Positions 41,230 through 48,700 of a stretch of DNA of 48,700 nt are shown here, piece by piece (within the stretch, counting starts at the first letter, position 1; each line of letters begins with the position of its first letter). Origin of the DNA: Hydrogenophilales bacterium (GTDB lineage: Bacteria > Pseudomonadota > Gammaproteobacteria > Burkholderiales > Thiobacteraceae); NCBI GenBank assembly GCA_016235775.1, contig JACRIU010000041.1, positions 1 through 48,700 on the forward strand, written 5' to 3'. Both the position numbers and the translations under genes were made by a program. The notes beneath the pieces were generated by a model, which did not search any database, was not told where the DNA came from, and worked only from the letters and a program-made list of their open reading frames with translations.

Positions 41230-42610
41230 ATACCTTTCCGTCGCGCGCGGCTTTTAATACCAGCGCATCAAATGCTTCCAGGCTCATGATGCCGTGTGCG
41301 GCGACGATCTCGCGCACCGGCTTGCCGGATTGTTCCGACTCCTTGGCGATCTCTGCCGCTTTCATGTAACCGATCTGCGGATTCAATAGCGTGGCCAGGC
41401 CGACGCTGGCGTGAATGAAGGTGGCGCAGCGCTCGCGATCCACCGACAGTCCCTTGAGATTTTTTTGAGTCGTTGCGTTCATCGCGTTGGTGAGCCAATC
41501 CATCGCGTCGAACAGCGCCGAACCGAGCGCGGGCATCATCACGTTCAATTCCAATTGACCGGCTTGGGTCATGTAAGCCACTGCCGCATCTTGCCCCAGC
41601 ACTTGGTAGCACACTTGGTTGAGCATTTCGAACATGACCGGATTCACCTTGCCCGGCATGATGCTGGAGCCCGGCTGCACCGGAGGCAGCGCGATCTCGC
41701 CCAAGCCCGTGCGCGGGCCGGAGGCGAGCAGGCGCAGATCATTCGAGATGCGCGTCAGCTCCAGCGCCAAACCGCGAATCACACTGGAGAGCGTTTGAAG
41801 ATCGAGCATGGATTGCATTTGCGCGGCGAGGTGCGAGGCGGCAATCGGCTCGCCGGTGAGATCGGCCAGCTCCTGAGCAACACGCGCCGCGTAATCCGGT
41901 GCGGTATTGAGGCCAGTACCCGCCGCAGAGCCGCCCAATCCGATTTCGCCCAAGCGGGGATGGGTGTTGGCCAGTTGCTGCGCGACGCGGCGCAGGGTCC
42001 AGGCATAGGCGGCAAATTCGCGCCCGAGCGTGGTGGGTACGGCGTCTTGCAGATGCGTGCGCCCGCTCTTCACCGTATCGCGCTCGCGCTCGGCGATGCG
42101 CTCGAATTCCGCCGCCATGGCATAGATCGCCTCGATCAGCCGGGGGGTTTTCGCTAAGCACGCTAGACGGATCGCGGTGGGGATGGTGTCGTTGGTGGAT
42201 TGCCCCATGTTGACGTGATCGTTGGGGTGGATCGGCGCGTATTTGCCTTTTTCTCCGCCCAAGGCCACATTGGCGAGGTTGGCGATGACTTCGTTGGTAT
42301 TCATGTTGTGGCTGGTGCCGGCGCCGGCCTGAAAGCGATCGACCACGAATTGATCCAGGAACTCGCCTTTTAAAATGCGCTTGCAGGCGGCGGCAATCGC
42401 GTCGCGCCGGGCTTCATCCAGCCAACCCGGCTGGCAATTGGCGTTGGCCGCGGCGAGTTTGATCGCGACATGGGCCTTGATAAAATCCCTATCCGGCATG
42501 CGTCCGGAAATGGGAAAATTGTCCACGGCGCGCGCGGTTTGTATGCCATACCAGGCGTCGGCGGGAACTTTAAACTCGCCCAGCGAGTCTTTTTCTATGC
42601 GATGTGACAT
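41228..42610 (-). CDS. aspA: Aspartase/fumarase-superfamily lyase, probably aspartate ammonia-lyase
   Basis: A 460-residue member of the fumarase/aspartase superfamily. The signature GSSIMPGKVNPV is present with QAGAGTSHNMNTNEVIANLANV, HPNDHVNMGQSTNDTIPTAIRL and SGRTHLQDAVPTTLG. The NTNEV and NDHVNMGQSTND stretches are closer to aspartase than to class II fumarase, so it probably converts aspartate to fumarate and ammonia; fumarase activity cannot be excluded. It is full length. It is divergent from the thioredoxin-TolC operon across 73 bases. Confidence 0.8.
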   Translation of the reverse strand: MSHRIEKDSLGEFKVPADAWYGIQTARAVDNFPISGRMPDRDFIKAHVAIKLAAANANCQPGWLDEARRDAIAAACKRILKGEFLDQFVVDRFQAGAGTSHNMNTNEVIANLANVALGGEKGKYAPIHPNDHVNMGQSTNDTIPTAIRLACLAKTPRLIEAIYAMAAEFERIAERERDTVKSGRTHLQDAVPTTLGREFAAYAWTLRRVAQQLANTHPRLGEIGLGGSAAGTGLNTAPDYAARVAQELADLTGEPIAASHLAAQMQSMLDLQTLSSVIRGLALELTRISNDLRLLASGPRTGLGEIALPPVQPGSSIMPGKVNPVMFEMLNQVCYQVLGQDAAVAYMTQAGQLELNVMMPALGSALFDAMDWLTNAMNATTQKNLKGLSVDRERCATFIHASVGLATLLNPQIGYMKAAEIAKESEQSGKPVREIVAAHGIMSLEAFDALVLKAARDGKV

Positions 42611-42683
42611 AAACTGGCTTTCTTTTGTGTTTGGCTTGATATTTGGCTTGGGCCGAAATTGAGCATTTTATAGGAGTGGAATC

Positions 42684-43163
42684 TTGTTGCGGCGAATCAG
42701 TTGGATTTTGATAGCGATGTTGTGGATGTCGGTCGCGGCGGCGGAAGGCTTCAATTTCAAGGACACCAAGGGGAAAGCGCATCGCCTGGACGACTATAAA
42801 GGCAAATGGGTGCTGGTGAATTTCTGGGCCACGTGGTGCCCGCCCTGCCTGGAGGAAATGCCCGCGCTGCAAAAGCTGCATGAAACCCGCAAGGACTTGG
42901 TGGTCATCGGCATCGCGATGGAGTATCGGGATGCGGAGTATGTAAAGCAATTCGCCGACGATCTGCTGGTGACTTTTCCCATTGTGCTGGGTAACCCCAA
43001 GATCGGCGCGCAAATCGGCAAGATTCCCGGACTGCCGACCACGTATCTTTACAATCCCGAAGGCCGGGTCGCGGCCTATAATGTCGGCGCGTTGACGCGT
43101 GAAGCGGTCGAACGCTATATTGATTCCAAGGCGGCGGCCAAGAGAACGCCGGCCCCGAAGTAA
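42684..43163 (+). CDS. TlpA/ResA-like thiol-disulfide protein
   Basis: A 159-residue exported thioredoxin-fold protein. The start is TTG at 42684, supported by TAGGAGTGG four bases upstream; it gives the signal peptide ending VAAA before EGFNFK. The active site is W51-C52-P-P-C55 in VLVNFWATWCPPCLEEMPALQ, and the cis-Pro region is PGLPTTYLYNPEGRV. It would act on periplasmic thiols. First gene of a same-strand run with a second thioredoxin-like protein, a TolC-type channel and an efflux adaptor. The CPPC and CPWC pairs suggest that the two proteins work in series. Confidence 0.88.
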   Translation: MLRRISWILIAMLWMSVAAAEGFNFKDTKGKAHRLDDYKGKWVLVNFWATWCPPCLEEMPALQKLHETRKDLVVIGIAMEYRDAEYVKQFADDLLVTFPIVLGNPKIGAQIGKIPGLPTTYLYNPEGRVAAYNVGALTREAVERYIDSKAAAKRTPAPK

Positions 43164-43185
43164 GCGGCGTAGCCGAAAGCCCCCT

Positions 43186-43698
43186 ATGTTCCGATTCATG
43201 CTTGTCCTGTGGTTTGCGATGCTAAGCGGCCTGGCTCAGGGCGAGGCGCGCGATGTGCATAAATACTTCTTCGATCAAAAGTTGGGCGATTTCAAATCCG
43301 ATCTGGCGAATGCTAAAAAAGAAGGCAAGCGGGGCATTCTGCTGATGTTCGAGCAGGAAGACTGCCCTTGGTGCTATCGCATGAAAACCACCATCCTGAA
43401 CCAGTCCGAGGTGCAGGATTATTTCAAAAAGCATTTCCAGATTTACCATATGGATATTAAGGGCGACGTGACCATGGTGGATTTCAAGGGACGTGAAACC
43501 ACCGAAAAAAAATATTCCGAAGAAAATCGCGTGCGCGCGACCCCCGTTTTCGGTTTCATTGATCTGGAAGGCAATATGGTGTTTCGTTTTACCGGGGTCG
43601 CCAAGGACGTCAACGAATTCCTGCTGGTCGGGCGCTATGTCGTGGAGGGCGCCTATAAGACCCAAAGTTTTCCCGTTTATAAGCAACACGCAAAATGA
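43186..43698 (+). CDS. Thioredoxin-like protein with CPWC motif
   Basis: A 170-residue exported protein with a signal peptide (FRFMLVLWFAMLSGLAQG) and the thioredoxin-like active site D59-C60-P-W-C63 in LLMFEQEDCPWCYRMKTTIL. It continues to RVRATPVFGFIDLEGNMVFRFTGV with the cis-Pro. It resembles the SoxW/DUF-like thioredoxin-fold proteins that reduce c-type cytochrome or sulfur-oxidation partners, but no sox gene is in the window. The ATG at 43186 is the start; the longer frame lies in the previous gene. It overlaps the TolC-like gene by four bases. Confidence 0.85.
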   Translation: MFRFMLVLWFAMLSGLAQGEARDVHKYFFDQKLGDFKSDLANAKKEGKRGILLMFEQEDCPWCYRMKTTILNQSEVQDYFKKHFQIYHMDIKGDVTMVDFKGRETTEKKYSEENRVRATPVFGFIDLEGNMVFRFTGVAKDVNEFLLVGRYVVEGAYKTQSFPVYKQHAK

Positions 43699-44993
43699 TA
43701 AGTAGCCTGGCGCAATGGCTACTGGTTTATTTCTTTGCATTCGCAACTTTATTATCCCCCCTGAATCTGGCCGCGCAGGATGTGAAAGCGCTCACGCTGG
43801 AGCAAGCGCTCCTGGCGGCGGATTCCCCTCACCCCGATTTGCAGATCGCCCAAGCCGAGCGCGAGCTGGCGCTGGCCGATCAAAGCGCCACCGGCGCGCG
43901 CCGTGATTTGTCCGTCAGTTTTGAGGGGCGATTGCAGCAAGCACAGTCATCCCTGCCCGATGCAAAGTTTTCCGCCGACAATAGCGTGCGATTATTAGCG
44001 CGGAAAAATTTATACGATTTTGGCCGGTCTTCCTCCGCGGAAGGCGCCGCGAGCGCCGTCGTCGATGCGCGCGACCTGCAACTCATCGACGTACGGGACC
44101 AGCGCCGCCTCGACATCATGGCGCGTTATTTCGATGTGCTGATTACCGACATGCAGTACGTGAGCGATAACGAGTACATGACGGTCTGGTATTTGACTTT
44201 CGATCGGGCGCGCGAGCGCTTTGAACAGAAATTGGTTTCAAAAGTCGAGGTCGCGGAGCTGGAGGCGCGCTTCCAGGATTTGCGGGTCAAGCGCAATGAA
44301 ACGCAGAATCGCCAGCGCCTGACGCGCGCCTTGCTGGCCGATGCCATGAACCAACCGGGGAAGCTGGTATCGGAGCTGGCCGATCCGGCGCTCGATGGCA
44401 ACAATCGCGCCCTGCCGGATTATGAAGAATTGCTCAAACTCATCGAGCGGAATCCGAAGCTGAAGGCGAACCAGCAATTGCTCGAAGCGTCGCGCCAACG
44501 CCTGGAAGCCGTGCGCGCGGACAAAAATCCTTCTTTGGACCTCGAGTTGGAGGCCAGCGATTACGCCAATCGCAAGCTGTCGGGACGGGATGAATTGCGT
44601 GCCGGCGTGGTGTTGTCGTGGCCGCTCTACCAGGGTAATCGCGTGTCCTCGCAATTGGCGCGAGAGCAGGCTCAGTTCCAGAAACTGCAAGCCGAAACCG
44701 AGAAATACAGGCGCGGTTTGATGTCGGCGGTGCTGGCAGCGTGGAGCGAAGTGGAACAACTGCAAAAAACCGAGCGCAATGCAGCGAAAGTGCAAGCCGA
44801 TTATCGCGATTTGGCTTTGGAGCGGTCACGCGCCCTTTATGAAATGGAATTGCGCACGACCTTGGGTGAGACCATGGCCACGACCGCGGATGCGAAGCTG
44901 CGCCAACGCAGCGTCGAATACAAATTAGCGCTGGCGCTGGCGAAGCTCGATGCTTTGCTGGGCCAAGCCCTGCCTGCGCCAGTTAAAAAATGA
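43695..44993 (+). CDS. TolC-family outer membrane efflux protein
   Basis: A 432-residue outer membrane factor. After a signal peptide (about 28 residues) there are the two TolC half-repeats with long helices: LTLEQALLAADSPHPDLQIAQAERELALADQS and later YEELLKLIERNPKLKANQQLLEASRQRLEAVRADKNPSLDLELEA. A barrel strand stretch GVVLSWPLYQGNRVSSQLAREQAQFQKLQ follows. It would form the exit duct of a tripartite transporter. Its start overlaps the CPWC gene by four bases (ATGA). No inner-membrane pump gene is adjacent. Confidence 0.88.
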   Translation: MISSLAQWLLVYFFAFATLLSPLNLAAQDVKALTLEQALLAADSPHPDLQIAQAERELALADQSATGARRDLSVSFEGRLQQAQSSLPDAKFSADNSVRLLARKNLYDFGRSSSAEGAASAVVDARDLQLIDVRDQRRLDIMARYFDVLITDMQYVSDNEYMTVWYLTFDRARERFEQKLVSKVEVAELEARFQDLRVKRNETQNRQRLTRALLADAMNQPGKLVSELADPALDGNNRALPDYEELLKLIERNPKLKANQQLLEASRQRLEAVRADKNPSLDLELEASDYANRKLSGRDELRAGVVLSWPLYQGNRVSSQLAREQAQFQKLQAETEKYRRGLMSAVLAAWSEVEQLQKTERNAAKVQADYRDLALERSRALYEMELRTTLGETMATTADAKLRQRSVEYKLALALAKLDALLGQALPAPVKK

Positions 44994-45004
44994 GGAGACC
45001 GATG

Positions 45005-45760
45005 ATGCGCCCCTGGCTAATGATTGTGATGTCGCTTGGCATTTTTACCTCAAGCTGGGCCGCCGATGTACCAGGCACCTTGCAGTGGTCGCAGCGGGTA
45101 GAGTTATCGATGCCGGTTTCCGGCGTGGTACGGGCGGTGCATGCGGATGTGGGCGAGCGGGTGAAAAAAGGGCAAGTGTTGTTGACGCTGGATGCGGCGG
45201 CTTACCAAGCGGGCGTCTCGGAATCGCAAGCCGAATGGGCCCGCCATAAAGAGGAAGAACTGGACGCCAAGCGCAATCTGGATCGAGTGCAAGAGCTCTA
45301 CAACCGCACCGTGATTTCCACCTCGGAATTGGAGCAGGCACAGACCCGCCATGTCCGTGCCAAGGCTGGAGTAAGCGAAAGCAAGGCGCGGTTAACACGC
45401 TCGCAAGCTGCTTTAGGAGATGTGGCGCTGCGCGCACCGTTTGATGCGCTAGTTGTCGCGCGCCAAGTCGAACCGGGCCAAACCGTGGCCAGCCAACTTC
45501 AGCCACAGACCTTGTTTGTGTTGGCGCGCGCCAATGAAATGATCGCGCGCGCCAAAGTCAGTCTGGCGCAAGTGGAAAAGATGAAAGCCGGCGATGCGGT
45601 GACGGTGCAAGTCAACCAGCAAAGCTACAGCGGCAAGATCAAGACGCTGGGATTGGAGCCGGTGGGTGAGAAGAATGATGCCGGTTATTGGCTAGATGTG
45701 CTGTTTGCGGTGAAAGACACATTGCGCGCCGGAACCCCAGCGGTGGTGAAATTGCCTTAA
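45005..45760 (+). CDS. HlyD/RND-type periplasmic efflux adaptor
   Basis: A 251-residue membrane fusion protein. The signal peptide (WLMIVMSLGIFTSSWA) is followed by the lipoyl half-motif PVSGVVRAVHADVGERVKKGQVLLTLD, a long helical hairpin (about 70-150) and LRAPFDALVVARQVEPGQTVASQ, the second lipoyl half, then a beta-barrel. It is short for the family, lacking much of the membrane-proximal domain. AGGAG at 44993 lies seven bases before the ATG at 45005; in-frame ATGs at 44990 and 45002 are also possible. The TolC-type partner is directly upstream, but no pump gene follows. Confidence 0.85.
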   Translation: MRPWLMIVMSLGIFTSSWAADVPGTLQWSQRVELSMPVSGVVRAVHADVGERVKKGQVLLTLDAAAYQAGVSESQAEWARHKEEELDAKRNLDRVQELYNRTVISTSELEQAQTRHVRAKAGVSESKARLTRSQAALGDVALRAPFDALVVARQVEPGQTVASQLQPQTLFVLARANEMIARAKVSLAQVEKMKAGDAVTVQVNQQSYSGKIKTLGLEPVGEKNDAGYWLDVLFAVKDTLRAGTPAVVKLP

Positions 45761-46116
45761 GGCTCGGTCTGCGCGCCCACTTCCTGCGCCAGCAGGAGAA
45801 TTTCCCGCTTCAGGCTATTCGAGGCTTTGGCGTATTCGCCATTCAGCACTTGTTGCGCGGTGGCATGATCGCCTAGATTGACGAAGGTCACCACCGCAGC
45901 GGCGTGTATGTGGAATTCCGCGTGACCGGCGCGCACCTTATCGAAATGCGGCAGGCCCGCATAGGCCTGTCCCTCGCCGTAAATCCATTTGCCCAGCTTG
46001 CAGTGATCGTCGGCGCCGACCAGCGCGGGGTCGAGCTTCTCGCTGCTGTCTGCGATGTAGTCCAGCAGGTGTTGCTTCCACCGCACATGGGCGCTGATGA
46101 TTTCGAGGAAATTCAT
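45757..46116 (-). CDS. Stand-alone CZB-domain protein
   Basis: A 119-residue chemoreceptor zinc-binding (CZB) domain protein with no other domain. The zinc ligands are His in HVRWKQHLLDYI, HCKLGKWIYGEG (the Cys-x-LGKW signature), and His residues in HFDKVRAGHAEFHIHA. In chemoreceptors and diguanylate cyclases CZB senses zinc or hypochlorite; here it is free-standing in the cytoplasm and may regulate a partner. Its end overlaps the adaptor gene by four bases (convergent). The ATG at 46116 is the only sensible start. Confidence 0.87.
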   Translation of the reverse strand: MNFLEIISAHVRWKQHLLDYIADSSEKLDPALVGADDHCKLGKWIYGEGQAYAGLPHFDKVRAGHAEFHIHAAAVVTFVNLGDHATAQQVLNGEYAKASNSLKREILLLAQEVGAQTEP

Positions 46117-46161
46117 GCGCTACTCTCAACTGTATGCAGACAGGAAGAGCAGGCAAGGGCG

Positions 46162-46803
46162 CTAGCCGGGTTTTTTGGGCGTTGCCTGCTCGGCGGTTTT
46201 GTTATTCGGATTGTAATTCCAAGCCCAGTGATTTTTCCATGCGCCCAAAACTAAATTCGGATACTCGGGTTGGCCCAAGCTGCCATTGTAGCGGCCGAGG
46301 GCGCGATACAGATTGCCTTTTTCGATATCCACGTAGTGGCGCAGGATGGTGCAGCCGAAGCGCAAGTTAGTGCGCAGGTGAAACAGGTTGTGATCCTTGT
46401 TGCCGATGAGCTTTACCCAGAATGGCATGATCTGCATATAACCGCGCGCGGAGGCGGAGGATACGGCGTATTTTTTGAAACCGCTTTCCACCTGGATCAA
46501 GCCCAATACCATTTGCGGGTCGAGGCCGGCGCGGGTGGCTTCGTAGTGCACGGTGGTGAGAAATTCGCGCCGCTGCTCCATATCGGGAATGCGGCGCTCC
46601 ATGCGCTTCGACATGCTGTTGAGCCAAGCCTCGCCTTCAGCCGGGTTGTTAAAGGCGAGCTTCGGGCTGGCGTTATCCGCCACCGCTTTGTGCAGCGACG
46701 CTTGCACGCTGGCGGACAGCGGCTCATAGATCTGCGTGCCGGCCAAGGCGAGGCCGGGCAGGGCGAGGCTAAAGAGCAATATGAGGTGCTTAAATAGTTT
46801 CAT
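46162..46803 (-). CDS. Soluble lytic murein transglycosylase
   Basis: A 213-residue exported lytic transglycosylase of the SLT family, which cleaves peptidoglycan between MurNAc and GlcNAc. The signal peptide is [20 protein letters not shown]. The catalytic Glu lies in [45 protein letters not shown], and the later [14 protein letters not shown] and [20 protein letters not shown] are typical. It is coupled to proS by a four-base overlap (46800-46803), a common order in betaproteobacteria. Confidence 0.92.
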   Translation of the reverse strand: MKLFKHLILLFSLALPGLALAGTQIYEPLSASVQASLHKAVADNASPKLAFNNPAEGEAWLNSMSKRMERRIPDMEQRREFLTTVHYEATRAGLDPQMVLGLIQVESGFKKYAVSSASARGYMQIMPFWVKLIGNKDHNLFHLRTNLRFGCTILRHYVDIEKGNLYRALGRYNGSLGQPEYPNLVLGAWKNHWAWNYNPNNKTAEQATPKKPG

Positions 46804-48512
46804 AGCGTTTCCAACAGTATTGATTTTAGGAGCTCAGCGGCATTCTGCAAAGGGATGACTGTCGCTTTTTCGTCACGCCGGCCCTGGTATTCGATCTGGC
46901 CCTCTTTCAAACCCCGATCGCCGATCACAATGCGATGCGGGATACCGATCAGCTCCATATCAGCAAACATCACGCCAGGACGCTCGTCGCGGTCGTCCAG
47001 CAGCACCGCGATACCGGCTTGTTGCAGCTCGGCGTAGAGTTTTTCGACCGCTGCGCGCACGGCATCGCTCTTTTTCATCCCGATCGGCACCATGGCCAGC
47101 TCGAATGGCGCCAAGGCGCGCGGGAAGATAATCCCGCGCGCATCGTGGTTTTGCTCGATCGCGGCGCCGACGATGCGCGACACCCCGATGCCGTAGCAGC
47201 CCATCTCGAACGGATGCGGCTGGCCCTGCTCATCCAGGAAGGTCGCCTTGAGCGCTTCCGAATATTTGGCGCCGAGTTGAAAAATATGCCCGACTTCGAT
47301 GCCGCGGCAGATGTCCAGTTTGCCTTTCCCATCCGGACTTTCGTCACCGGCGACGATATTTCGAATATCGGCGACGAGCGGTTCGGGCAAATCGCGTCCG
47401 AAATTGACGCCGGTGAAATGGAAGCCATCTTCATTCGCCCCGCACACAAAATTGCTCATGGCGGCCACGGCGCGGTCGGCGATGATCGGCAGCTTCAAGC
47501 CCACCGGGCCGAGCGAGCCGGGGCCCGCGTTCGTGATTTCGCGCAGCTTGGCATCCGAGGCAAAACCCTTGATCGCACCGGCTTGCGCCAGCTTGCCGGC
47601 TTTCACTTCATTCAATTCGTGATCGCCGCGCAGCAGTAGGGCCACCAGGCCTTCTTCACATTCCACAATAAGGGTTTTAACGACTTGGTCCGCACTCACC
47701 TTGAGGAAGGCGGTGACGTCTTCGATGCTGTGTTGTTTAGGCGTGACGACTTTATGCATCGCCTGCGTGGCCGCGCCCCGCGTCGCGGCGGGTGCAACTG
47801 CTTCCGCCAATTCCACATTGGCGGCGTAATCGGAAGCGGGGCAGTAGGCAATCGCATCCTCGCCCGAATCGGCGAGCACATGGAATTCATGCGAACCGGT
47901 ACCGCCAATCGCGCCGGTATCGGCGCGCACCGCGCGGAATTTCAAACCGAGGCGGCTGAAAATGCGCGAGTAGGTGTCGTACATCACCTGATAGGTTTGT
48001 TCCAGGCTCGAAAAATCCGCGTGGAAGGAATACGCATCCTTCATCATGAATTCGCGCGCACGCATCACGCCGAAGCGCGGGCGAATCTCATCACGGAATT
48101 TGGTTTGAACTTGATAAAAATTCACCGGCAACTGGCGATAGCTTTTGATTTCCTTGCGCGCGATATCGGTGATCACTTCCTCATGCGTCGGGCCAAAGCA
48201 GAAATCGCGCTGATGGCGATCCTTGATCTTCAACATCTGTGGGCCGAATACAGCCCAGCGCCCGGTTTCTTCCCACAGCTCGGCCGGTTGCACGGCGGGC
48301 ATCAGCAACTCGATCGCGCCGGCTTTATCCATCTCCTCGCGTACAATCGCTTCGACTTTGCGCAGCACGCGCAAGCCCAGCGGCATCCAAGTGTAGAGCC
48401 CGCTGCCCAGGCGCTTGATGAGCCCGGCGCGCAACATTAAGCTGTGGCTCACCAGTTCGGCTTCACTGGGCGCTTCCTTGAGCGTGGATAAAAAGAATTG
48501 ACTAACGCGCAT
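46800..48512 (-). CDS. proS: Prolyl-tRNA synthetase
   Basis: A 570-residue bacterial-type prolyl-tRNA synthetase. It has class II motif 1-3 regions ([105 protein letters not shown]), the YbaK-like editing insertion (about 215-390) and the C-terminal anticodon domain with [26 protein letters not shown]. The ATG at 48512 ([19 protein letters not shown]) is the standard N-terminus; a frame to 48551 is rejected. The transglycosylase gene follows directly. Confidence 0.96.
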   Translation of the reverse strand: MRVSQFFLSTLKEAPSEAELVSHSLMLRAGLIKRLGSGLYTWMPLGLRVLRKVEAIVREEMDKAGAIELLMPAVQPAELWEETGRWAVFGPQMLKIKDRHQRDFCFGPTHEEVITDIARKEIKSYRQLPVNFYQVQTKFRDEIRPRFGVMRAREFMMKDAYSFHADFSSLEQTYQVMYDTYSRIFSRLGLKFRAVRADTGAIGGTGSHEFHVLADSGEDAIAYCPASDYAANVELAEAVAPAATRGAATQAMHKVVTPKQHSIEDVTAFLKVSADQVVKTLIVECEEGLVALLLRGDHELNEVKAGKLAQAGAIKGFASDAKLREITNAGPGSLGPVGLKLPIIADRAVAAMSNFVCGANEDGFHFTGVNFGRDLPEPLVADIRNIVAGDESPDGKGKLDICRGIEVGHIFQLGAKYSEALKATFLDEQGQPHPFEMGCYGIGVSRIVGAAIEQNHDARGIIFPRALAPFELAMVPIGMKKSDAVRAAVEKLYAELQQAGIAVLLDDRDERPGVMFADMELIGIPHRIVIGDRGLKEGQIEYQGRRDEKATVIPLQNAAELLKSILLETL

Positions 48513-48624
48513 GATCTTGTTCTTAAACGGAAAAGGGTCGCTATTGTACACCGAAATGGCCTCTCTCGATGGGTGACCGATACTGAGGTAAGGGCAACTT
48601 GTTATGTGCGCCAGAAAATCTTGC

Positions 48625-48700
48625 CACAGAGGTCACAGAGGTCACAGAGGTCACAGAGGTCACAGAGGTCACAGAGGTCACAGAGGTCACAGAGGTCACA
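48625..48700 (+). repeat. Perfect 9-base tandem array (CACAGAGGT), running off the window
   Basis: CACAGAGGT is repeated without a mismatch for 76 bases (eight full copies and part of a ninth) and continues past the window edge. The flank before it is identical to the flank of the family A repeat at 1126-1144, so this looks like an expanded family A arm. Positions 48513-48624 show no gene. Confidence 0.92.

Noticed and set aside
48625-48700. Tandem array as a CRISPR
   Set aside because: The 9-base units abut directly without spacers, and no cas gene is present.

Overview
The window reads as chromosomal DNA of a betaproteobacterium, most like the Nitrosomonadales (Gallionella/Sulfuricella-type relatives). 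This is inferred from the proteins and from gene neighbourhoods (nadE-glnB, bamD facing rluD-pgeF, prfB/lysS/recJ/RpfE-like, lolCD-DUF2062-comEC, a transglycosylase overlapping proS). There is no rRNA or tRNA gene to confirm it. Genes are dense, GC-rich and often overlap by 4 to 14 bases.

Layout. 0.1-4.7 kb: two uncharacterised genes, a TlpA-like thioredoxin, then a radical SAM protein with a CCAEP tail beside an ATP-grasp ligase; this pair is the best candidate for an undescribed biosynthetic system. 4.8-6.1 kb: nitroreductase under its own TetR repressor. 6.3-7.8 kb: rfbC-rfbD. 7.8-8.3 kb: gene-free repeat remnants, then a HigBA module. 9-12 kb: sucD (without sucC), nadE, glnB. 12-18 kb: bamD against rluD, pgeF, a ZIP transporter, rimO and two conserved unknowns. 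18.3-22.9 kb: a DUF433/DUF5615 toxin-antitoxin pair, the copper chaperone and copper ATPase, a glycine-zipper protein and a 43-residue exported peptide. 22.9-31.7 kb: lysS, prfB (programmed frameshift), recJ and an RpfE-like gene, separated by toxin-antitoxin modules and an MgtC-family membrane protein. 31.8-33.8 kb: sixA and two more toxin-antitoxin modules, one with a decayed toxin. 33.9-38.9 kb: lolC, lolD, a DUF2062 protein, comEC. 38.9-41 kb: small exported proteins, including a PsiF-like protein and a His-rich repeat protein. 41.2-48.5 kb: an aspartase/fumarase-family lyase, a thioredoxin-thioredoxin-TolC-adaptor operon with no pump, a CZB protein, a lytic transglycosylase and proS.

Two themes cut across the window. 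First, many dispersed hairpin repeats fill the gaps and often form the edges of genes: they supply the N-terminus of a TlpA precursor, the stop codons of sucD and copA, and stretches inside lolD and the RpfE-like gene. Three families share one plan: inverted arms of three 9- or 10-base units starting CCAC and ending GTGG. One family has expanded into a perfect 9-base tandem array at the right end. Second, seven complete, orphan or decayed toxin-antitoxin loci lie in 48.7 kb, five of them between 24.4 and 33.7 kb, where they interrupt a housekeeping cluster. Three RelE/HigB-type modules have predicted promoters that end almost at the toxin start codon.
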